Part shown: piece after piece, positions 53,918 to 61,018 of the stretch
Numbering within the stretch: position 1 is the stretch's first letter
Layout of the letters: every line of letters starts with the position of its first letter
Source of the DNA: Spirochaetes bacterium GWE1_32_154
GTDB lineage: Bacteria > Spirochaetota > GWE2-31-10
NCBI GenBank assembly: GCA_001829315.1
Contig: MIAY01000039.1
Location: forward strand, 1 to 64,000
Length of the DNA stretch: 64,000 nt
Reading direction: 5' to 3'
Position numbers and translations under genes: made by a program
Notes under the pieces: model-generated
Told to the model about the DNA's origin: nothing
Seen by the model: only the letters and a program-made list of their open reading frames with translations
The model's database searches: none

Positions 53918-54988
53918 ATGAAGAAGTTTTTAGTTTTATGTTCAGTTGTTATTTCAGTTCTTGTTGTTTTATTGAATGGTTGTAAAAGCACAAAGTCTGA
54001 GCCGGTAGAAATATTAGGTGCAGGTGCAACTTTTCCGGCTCCACTTTATAACAAAATGTTTGATGAATATTATAACCTTACAAAAAATAAGGTAAATTAT
54101 CAGGCAATTGGTTCTGGTGGCGGAATTAAACAGTATAAAGAAAAAACGGTTGATTTTGGTGGAACAGATGCATATTTATCAGATAAAGAAATAGCTGACA
54201 TCTTAGCAGTCGGAGATTCTGTTTTGCATGTTCCTACTTGTATTGGTGCTGTAGTAGTTGCATTTAATCTACCTGGTATTACAAAAATTAAATTATCTCC
54301 TGAAGCTGTATCAGGTATTTTTCTTGGTACAATAACAAAATGGGATGATGCACTTATTGTTGCTGATAACAAAGATGTTACTTTACCTGCAATGGATATT
54401 AAATTAGTGACAAGATCTGATTCTAGCGGTACAACATTTGTATTTACTGATTATTTAGCTCAAGTAAGTAAAGAATGGTCTGAAAAATTCGGTGCTGATA
54501 AATCAATCAACTGGCCTGCAAAAGGTGTTTTAAGTGGAAAAGGAAACCCGGGTGTTGCCGGTTTAATTACACAGATGCCTGGTAGTTTAGGTTACATAGA
54601 GTTATCGTATGCAACTCAAAATGGTATTTCGTATGCAGCACTTAAAAACAAAAGCGGTAATTTTATTGAACCGACTTTAGGGTCTGCAAGTAAAGCTGCT
54701 GCCGGAAGTATACCTGCTGATACAAGAATTTCTCTTGTTGATTCAGATGTTTCTGATGCATATTCAATCGCTTCTTTCACATGGTTAATTTTTAATAAAG
54801 AATTAAATTATGGCGGAAGAACTGAGCACCAGGCAAAAGAAATTGTTAAAATGTTACAATGGGTCATAACTGACGGACAACAATATAATGAAGCTCTGGA
54901 TTATGCAAAGATTCCTGAAGCTACAGTTGTTACGGCAAAAGAAATATTAAAACAGGTGACTTATAATGGTAAAACACTTTCTAAATAA
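53918..54988 (+). CDS. pstS: Phosphate-binding lipoprotein PstS
   Basis: 356 residues. Lipobox LNGC; then GAGATFPAPLYNKMFDEY, IGSGGGIKQY, DFGGTDAYLS and RSDSSGTTFVFTDYL, the phosphate-contact segments of PstS. It captures phosphate outside the inner membrane and delivers it to PstCA. Its final codons overlap the start of pstC by 23 nt. Confidence 0.93.
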   Translation: MKKFLVLCSVVISVLVVLLNGCKSTKSEPVEILGAGATFPAPLYNKMFDEYYNLTKNKVNYQAIGSGGGIKQYKEKTVDFGGTDAYLSDKEIADILAVGDSVLHVPTCIGAVVVAFNLPGITKIKLSPEAVSGIFLGTITKWDDALIVADNKDVTLPAMDIKLVTRSDSSGTTFVFTDYLAQVSKEWSEKFGADKSINWPAKGVLSGKGNPGVAGLITQMPGSLGYIELSYATQNGISYAALKNKSGNFIEPTLGSASKAAAGSIPADTRISLVDSDVSDAYSIASFTWLIFNKELNYGGRTEHQAKEIVKMLQWVITDGQQYNEALDYAKIPEATVVTAKEILKQVTYNGKTLSK

Positions 54989-55928
54989 ATTAAGAAAGGG
55001 TTCAGCTGATACTATCAAGGAAGGAAAAGGAGATATTATCTCCTTTTCCTTAAAAAAAGATAGAATACTGGACTATATTTTTAATAAAATTTTATTACTC
55101 TCTGCATTATGTATCGTTTTATTTGTAGTTGGAATGCTTATTACTTTAATTGCAGCCTCTTCTGAGTCTATAAAGCAATTCGGATTAAAGTTTTTTGTAA
55201 CCAATATCTGGGATTATAAAAACAATATTTACGGTTCTCTGGCATTTATGACAGGAACATTAGCCACATCATTTATCGCATTACTGATATCGTTGCCGTT
55301 TTCATTTTCAATTTCAATATTACTCGGTGTTTATTTACGTGAAGGTTTTTTATCCAATTTTATCAAAGTCACTACCGAATTATTAGCCGGAATACCATCG
55401 GTTATTTACGGGTTCTGGGGCTTTTTTTTCATGGGGCCGATAATGAGATCCGTTGCTGTTTTTTTTGGTGTTGAAGGCAGTTCCGGTTATGGAATTATAA
55501 CGTCATCAATCATTCTTGCAATTATGATTATACCATATACAGCTTCAATCGGCCGGGAAGTAATTGAACTGGTTCCCGGTAATCTGGTAGAAGGCGCCTA
55601 TAGTCTTGGTGCAACCCGATTTGAAGTAGTAACAAAAATTGTAGTACCTTTTGCGTTTTCAGGTATATTTGCCGGTGTCATATTATCACTGGGTAGAGCT
55701 CTTGGTGAAACGATGGCAGTGACAATGTTAATAGGAAATACCAATGATATTCCAAAGGGGCTTTTTTCAACGGGGAATACAATCGCCAGTGTTATAGCTA
55801 ATGAATTTAATGAGGCATCGGGTGTTAAAATGGCATCGCTCATTGAATTAGGTTTTGTTTTGATGGCAATAACATTAGTCGTTAATTTTATAGGAAAATA
55901 TATCATTAAAAAGATGAGTATGGAGTAG
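54966..55928 (+). CDS. pstC: Phosphate ABC transporter permease PstC
   Basis: 320 residues, six helices. ELLAGIPSVIYGFWG and the EAA-type loop EGAYSLGATRFEVVTKIVVPFAFSGI are diagnostic. The N-terminal cytoplasmic leader is encoded across a perfect 14-bp stem-loop (55021-55051). ATG 54966 lies inside the end of pstS; the hydrophobic part begins about residue 40. Confidence 0.9.
   Translation: MVKHFLNKLRKGSADTIKEGKGDIISFSLKKDRILDYIFNKILLLSALCIVLFVVGMLITLIAASSESIKQFGLKFFVTNIWDYKNNIYGSLAFMTGTLATSFIALLISLPFSFSISILLGVYLREGFLSNFIKVTTELLAGIPSVIYGFWGFFFMGPIMRSVAVFFGVEGSSGYGIITSSIILAIMIIPYTASIGREVIELVPGNLVEGAYSLGATRFEVVTKIVVPFAFSGIFAGVILSLGRALGETMAVTMLIGNTNDIPKGLFSTGNTIASVIANEFNEASGVKMASLIELGFVLMAITLVVNFIGKYIIKKMSME
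55021..55051 (+). other. Perfect 14-bp stem-loop in the early pstC message
   Basis: AAGGAAAAGGAGAT (55021-55034), loop ATT, ATCTCCTTTTCCTT (55038-55051). It contains a Shine-Dalgarno-like AAGGAG sequence in its 5' arm. Placed just after the pstS stop, it could stabilise the pstS part of the transcript or slow ribosomes. Confidence 0.7.
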
Positions 55929-55930
55929 AA

Positions 55931-56785
55931 ATGGTAAAAGATAGAAAGATTATACTGCGGATTATCAAGAACAGACTTTTTGAATTTATAATTTTTATTT
56001 TTTCTGTATCGCTTATAGTTCCATTATTTTTAATGATTTTTATGATAGTTCAAAAAGGAATCTCGGTTATAAATTGGGATTTTTTATTTATGGAAAGAAG
56101 AGTTATGGGCAGTGCAACCGGTGGAATATTAAAAGATATTATCGGTACACTGATTCTTATCGGGTTAACCGTTTCATTTTCTGTTCCATTGGGCATTTTA
56201 TCGGGTATTTACCTTGCCGAAAATAGAAAATCAAAAATTGCTTTTGTTATACAGTGGGCAATTGATATTTTGCAGGGTGTTCCATCAGTTGTAATCGGAT
56301 TAATTGTCAGTATCTGGTTTGTAAAATCACAGATATTGGGGCCTTCTGCTTTGGCGGGTGCTATTGCTCTTAGTTTTATGATGTTACCTGTCGTTATAAA
56401 ATCTACTGAAGAGACAATTAAACTGATCCCTCATATTTACAAAGAGGCCTCAATTGCATTAGGGGTTCCTTATTATAAAACAATTTTACTCGTAATTCTT
56501 CCATCCTCTTTAAGCGGGATTGTTACCGGTGTTCTTCTTGGCGTTGCTCGAATTGCCGGTGAAACGGCTCCCTTATTATTCACAGCGTTTGGAAATAATT
56601 TTATGAATACCAATATTTTTAAACCGATGAATTCTCTTCCTCAACTGATTTACAACTATTCAATGGATGCGTCTCCAAAATCACATGCAACTGCATGGGG
56701 GGCTTCGTTTGTTCTGATAAGTATTATATTAATTTTAAATCTGATTTCTAAAGTGGTGGTGAAAAAATGGAAGATAAAGTTCTAA
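55931..56785 (+). CDS. pstA: Phosphate ABC transporter permease PstA
   Basis: 284 residues, six helices. [19 protein letters not shown] and the EAA loop [27 protein letters not shown], with [18 protein letters not shown], identify PstA. It starts 2 nt after pstC with a GGAG site and overlaps pstB by 19 nt. Confidence 0.92.
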   Translation: MVKDRKIILRIIKNRLFEFIIFIFSVSLIVPLFLMIFMIVQKGISVINWDFLFMERRVMGSATGGILKDIIGTLILIGLTVSFSVPLGILSGIYLAENRKSKIAFVIQWAIDILQGVPSVVIGLIVSIWFVKSQILGPSALAGAIALSFMMLPVVIKSTEETIKLIPHIYKEASIALGVPYYKTILLVILPSSLSGIVTGVLLGVARIAGETAPLLFTAFGNNFMNTNIFKPMNSLPQLIYNYSMDASPKSHATAWGASFVLISIILILNLISKVVVKKWKIKF

Positions 56786-57525
56786 TAGCGAAGGATATGA
56801 ATGTTTATTATAGTGAAAAAATTGCGGTTAGAAATGTTAATATTGCTTTTGATTCAAATAAAATTACTGCAATAATGGGCCCTTCGGGTTGTGGTAAAAC
56901 AACAATGCTTCGTTGTTTTAATCGAATTCATGAATTAATACCGACAGTCAGAGTCGAAGGTGAAATTATTTTAAATGGTCGTGATATTTTAAAAATGGAT
57001 CCGATAGAAGTGAGGCGGAAAGTCGGGATGGTTTTTCAGCGACCGAATCCTTTTCCTACAATGAGTATTTATGATAATGTTATTGCAGGGTATAAATTAA
57101 ATGGTTTCAAATTAAAAAAATCACATGCTGATGAAATTGTTGAACATTCATTAAAAAAAGCTAATCTCTGGAGTGAAGTAAGTCACGATTTGTATAAAAA
57201 AGGTACATTTTTATCAGGCGGTCAACAGCAGAGATTGTGTATTGCTCGAGCTCTTGCGATGAACCCCGAGCTTTTACTTCTTGATGAGCCAACGTCTGCA
57301 TTAGATCCGATTTCAACATTACATATTGAAGAGTTGCTTGTTGAGCTTAAAAAATCAGTTACTATCATAATTGTAACCCATAATCTTGCACAGGCAGGAA
57401 GAATATCAGATTATACTGCATTTATGTATCTTGGTGAACTTGTCGAGTTTGGTCAGACAGAAAAAGTTTTTACAAATCCGCAGGATGAGAGAACCGAACG
57501 ATTTTTAACGGGTAAATTTGGATAA
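56767..57525 (+). CDS. pstB: Phosphate ABC transporter ATPase PstB
   Basis: 252 residues. Walker [22 protein letters not shown]-loop [17 protein letters not shown], signature [15 protein letters not shown] and Walker [16 protein letters not shown] are near identical to known PstB. It powers phosphate uptake through PstCA. Confidence 0.95.
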   Translation: MEDKVLIAKDMNVYYSEKIAVRNVNIAFDSNKITAIMGPSGCGKTTMLRCFNRIHELIPTVRVEGEIILNGRDILKMDPIEVRRKVGMVFQRPNPFPTMSIYDNVIAGYKLNGFKLKKSHADEIVEHSLKKANLWSEVSHDLYKKGTFLSGGQQQRLCIARALAMNPELLLLDEPTSALDPISTLHIEELLVELKKSVTIIIVTHNLAQAGRISDYTAFMYLGELVEFGQTEKVFTNPQDERTERFLTGKFG

Positions 57526-57540
57526 AAAAAGGAGATGTGC

Positions 57541-58245
57541 ATGGTGTTTAATAAAATAATTGAGTTAAAAGAAACAATAGTTTTACAGTCAAATAGAATT
57601 GAAAAAATGCTTCAGAACTGTTTAAAAGGTGTTATTGCAAAAGATTCTTTAGTGATTGATAAAGTAGTGAATAAACATGAGAAAAAAATAAATAAAAATG
57701 AAATTAAAATCGATGAAGTTATAACAGCAATTCTTGCATTATATCATCCTGAAGCAAAGGATTTGCGGTATGTATTAATGATGGCACGAATGAATTATGA
57801 CCTTGAAAGAATGGGTGATCATTGTGTTGAAATTGCAGAGTCGGCTTTTTTCCTGCTAGACAAACCTGAAGTGAAACCGCTTATTGACATACCACGAATG
57901 TTTGAAAGTACAATCAATATGTTGCAGGAAACGGTTACAGCATTCATTAATGAAGATGTTGTATTATCAATGGCAATTCATCAGAAAGATAATGAGATTG
58001 AAAATATTGCAAATCAGGTTTTTCGTGAATTACTAACGTATATGATTAGTGATCCTAAAAAAATTGAAAATGCTTTTCATCTTATTACTATTTCAACCAA
58101 TCTTGTGAAAATATCTGAACTTATTACCAATATCGCTGAAGCAACTATTTATATCGTTGAGGGCAAAGTTGTTAAACATACTAAAGAAAAAAGTGAAAAA
58201 ACATTTGATGTAAAAATAGCTGCAGAACCTGAAGACGGGCAGTAA
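57541..58245 (+). CDS. phoU: Phosphate signalling protein PhoU
   Basis: 234 residues, all-helical with two three-helix repeats; the metal-binding signatures are MNYDLERMGDHCVEIAE and the second-half equivalent TNLVKISELITNIAEA. It links PstSCAB activity to the phosphate-sensing kinase in other bacteria; no phoR/phoB pair lies here. ATG 57541 is preferred over ATG 57535, which touches the AAGGAG site. Confidence 0.88.
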   Translation: MVFNKIIELKETIVLQSNRIEKMLQNCLKGVIAKDSLVIDKVVNKHEKKINKNEIKIDEVITAILALYHPEAKDLRYVLMMARMNYDLERMGDHCVEIAESAFFLLDKPEVKPLIDIPRMFESTINMLQETVTAFINEDVVLSMAIHQKDNEIENIANQVFRELLTYMISDPKKIENAFHLITISTNLVKISELITNIAEATIYIVEGKVVKHTKEKSEKTFDVKIAAEPEDGQ

Positions 58246-58246
58246 A

Positions 58247-59959
58247 ATGGATGAGAAATTATATATAATCGATTCATTAAGCCCGTTTTTTTTAAAAACG
58301 AGTAAATCGATTGTTAACTGGTCAAAGGTTCCTTTTGATTCTCTTGAAGGAAAACGCAAAACAATAAATAAGAAATTCAAAAAAATTGTTGATAGAATCA
58401 GATCTTATTTTGAAAATATTTCAGCACTTGGATATAATGCTGTTTCAATTGATGATTTAGCACATTTAACCGTTTTTAATTTTTATAGCCGGACGTTGAA
58501 AATAAAAATAGCTATTTATAGAAAATACTATAAAAAAATATTTTCAATTGCAAATCAATATGGATTAAAGGTATTTATAAATTCTGATATTATGTTTTAT
58601 AATCGTTATATAAAATTGTACCTGCAAAAAAAAAGATTGAAAGAAACTGTTTTATTGAAGAAAGCAATTTCAGATTTATTTAAAGATTTTAAACATGTAT
58701 CCGGTGTTAATCTGAGAATTGGTGAGTCTGATGGTGTTGATGTAAAGGGAAAATTCAGAAGCAATGTTATTATTAAAACACCGGAACAGTTAAATACACT
58801 TATAAAAGCATTAATACCTGTCTGTAATGAAGCTCAAAAATATTGTATTGTACGAACATGGACAATGGGGGCTTATAAAGTCGGTGATCTTGCATGGAAT
58901 GTCAAAACATTTAATGTGGCGTTTAAAGATATTATATACGAAAAATTTATTGTTTCAATGAAATATGCAGATGCAGATTTTTTCAGGTATCTACCATTAA
59001 ATGATTTGTTTTTTAATACTAAATGTAAAAAGATCATTGAATTGCAATCACGAAGAGAATATGAGGGGCATGGTACTTTTCCTTCGTATGTAGGGTATGA
59101 TTATTATGATATGTATAAAAAACTGGAAAGTAATACGACGATCGCCGGTATTCATGTCTGGTGCCAAACCGGTGGATGGAGCGGGTTTGTCAATCGAACC
59201 TTTTTGAAAAAAAGTTCAATCTGGAATGAAATTAACACTGTTGCAGTTATCAAAATCTTTAAAGACGCATTAAATAGTACTGAAGTTATAAAATATATTG
59301 CCCGGGATTATTTGAAAATATATGACTACAGGAAATTTGAGAGTTTTCTGTTATTATCAGAAGATGTTATTAAAAATCTTTTGTACGATCCCGGTTTTGC
59401 CAGCCAATCATTATATTTTAATAAACTTCGTATTCCGCCGTTATTGTATATTTTCTGGGATACTGTTGTGATCAATAGGTTTATTGTATTATTTTTTCGA
59501 TTTTTTAATAAAAATCAGGCGAATACAATAATTCAAGGTGAAAAAGCATTACATTCGATTATTTCCATGGGGCGCATTGCAAAAGAATTACATTTAGACT
59601 ATGATGTTAAATTTCAATATTATACATGTAAGATTATTTTATATGCCAGAAAATTATTATATGGTGGAAATAATGTTGTAATTAGTTTACAGTTAAAACG
59701 GATGATTCAAAAATATCGTGATCGATATCCTTTTGGTTATACTTTTCGAATTGATTTTAATGCTTTTGAAAAAAGAACTTTTTTTAACCCTTTTTTTAAA
59801 TTTTTTGTACGAAATAAAAAGGAATTCAGAAAAATTGATTATTTTCTATTTAATTCAATAAGTAAAAAAATTATATTACTTGTGGTGAAATTATTTAAAA
59901 AACAATTATCCGGTATTGCCGGCAATCGTGGAATGAGTCCCGAATTTTTTCTCAAATAG
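58247..59959 (+). CDS. GH67-like (alpha-glucuronidase-fold) protein, unknown function
   Basis: 570 residues, no signal peptide. The central part (about 150-340) reads like a TIM-barrel glycosidase: GVNLRIGESDGVDV, YCIVRTWTMGAYK, KIIELQSRREYEGHGTFPSYVGYDYYDM and IAGIHVWCQTGGWSGF; the third segment resembles the ELQ-EYLG region of alpha-glucuronidases. The C-terminal 200 residues are basic, with hydrophobic stretches. It starts one base after phoU's stop and is followed closely by a lipid-kinase-family gene, suggesting a place in a phosphate-linked operon. The activity is not established. Confidence 0.45.
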   Translation: MDEKLYIIDSLSPFFLKTSKSIVNWSKVPFDSLEGKRKTINKKFKKIVDRIRSYFENISALGYNAVSIDDLAHLTVFNFYSRTLKIKIAIYRKYYKKIFSIANQYGLKVFINSDIMFYNRYIKLYLQKKRLKETVLLKKAISDLFKDFKHVSGVNLRIGESDGVDVKGKFRSNVIIKTPEQLNTLIKALIPVCNEAQKYCIVRTWTMGAYKVGDLAWNVKTFNVAFKDIIYEKFIVSMKYADADFFRYLPLNDLFFNTKCKKIIELQSRREYEGHGTFPSYVGYDYYDMYKKLESNTTIAGIHVWCQTGGWSGFVNRTFLKKSSIWNEINTVAVIKIFKDALNSTEVIKYIARDYLKIYDYRKFESFLLLSEDVIKNLLYDPGFASQSLYFNKLRIPPLLYIFWDTVVINRFIVLFFRFFNKNQANTIIQGEKALHSIISMGRIAKELHLDYDVKFQYYTCKIILYARKLLYGGNNVVISLQLKRMIQKYRDRYPFGYTFRIDFNAFEKRTFFNPFFKFFVRNKKEFRKIDYFLFNSISKKIILLVVKLFKKQLSGIAGNRGMSPEFFLK

Positions 59960-59966
59960 GAATGGT

Positions 59967-60938
59967 ATGGCTAAGAAAGATAAGAAAATAATAAAAAATA
60001 TTTGTATTGTTATAAATCCTTCATCAGGTCAGACCTCCATTATAAAACGTATTGAAGAAATTATTCTACTGCTTGCCGTTAAAGGAATCCGGGCTAATTA
60101 TACAATTTCAACTTCGAAAACTGATCTGATTACATTATCAAAACAGGCTGCACAATCGGGTTTATATGATTTGCTAGTCGCTGTCGGTGGTGACGGTACA
60201 CTTCGTGATGTTTTAACGTCAGTTGTCGGGTATGACATACCTGTTTCTGTAATTCCTGCAGGAACAGGTAATGTGTTTGCAAAAGAAATGAAGATTCCTT
60301 TTCATTCAAAAAAATGGGTAAAAATGATTACCCGGGCAAAAAGGTGTAAAGTTGATGGCGGTTTAGTTAATGGTTCATATTTTATTATGATGGCAGGTGT
60401 CGGGTTTGATGCTTTTACCGTAAAAAATACCGAGTCTTTAGGAATTAAAAAAATATTCGGGAAAATTTCCTATATTGCAGGTTTTTTAAAATCGATTTCA
60501 GAATATAGTTATCCGCCACTTCAAATTGAAGTTGATGATACAATACATGATTCAGGATATGGAGTGATTATATCCAATACTTCCCGATATGGCGTTTATT
60601 TTTCCTTAAACCCGGCTGCATTATGTAATGACGGGTTTTTAGATTGTGTTATTTACAGGCAAAGAGGGATTTTTGGTTTTCTCGGTTTGTTTATTACTGC
60701 GTATTTTGCATTTTTGGGTGCAGGTAAAAAAGTAAAACTTAGAGGAAATATTAGAAGGTACCGTTGTAAAAAAATTAAAATTACTTCAGAAAATAAACAT
60801 CTTCCTGTTCAAATTGACGGTGATTTATCGGGTGTGCTTCCGGCTGAAATATCAGTCAGTAAACATTCGTTTGAAATGATGTTACCTTCAAAAACTGTTA
60901 AAAGATTAATGGCTTCTCAAAAAAAGATAGTGTTGTAA
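59967..60938 (+). CDS. Diacylglycerol/sphingosine kinase family protein
   Basis: 323 residues. CIVINPSSGQTSIIKRIEEI, the catalytic-loop VAVGGDGTLRDVLTS and SVIPAGTGNVFAKEM are the DAGK_cat signatures; the C-terminal beta-sandwich includes PVQIDGDLSG. It phosphorylates a lipid such as diacylglycerol with ATP at the inner leaflet. It is the last gene of the pst-phoU-GH67-like operon, 7 nt after the preceding stop, with an AGGA site. The exact lipid is inferred. Confidence 0.85.
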   Translation: MAKKDKKIIKNICIVINPSSGQTSIIKRIEEIILLLAVKGIRANYTISTSKTDLITLSKQAAQSGLYDLLVAVGGDGTLRDVLTSVVGYDIPVSVIPAGTGNVFAKEMKIPFHSKKWVKMITRAKRCKVDGGLVNGSYFIMMAGVGFDAFTVKNTESLGIKKIFGKISYIAGFLKSISEYSYPPLQIEVDDTIHDSGYGVIISNTSRYGVYFSLNPAALCNDGFLDCVIYRQRGIFGFLGLFITAYFAFLGAGKKVKLRGNIRRYRCKKIKITSENKHLPVQIDGDLSGVLPAEISVSKHSFEMMLPSKTVKRLMASQKKIVL

Positions 60939-61018
60939 AGAAACGCAGATTAATGACTTTTTGCAAATGCTTATAGAAACAACTTGCTTTTTTATTTATT
61001 TTTTATTAATCTTATTGT

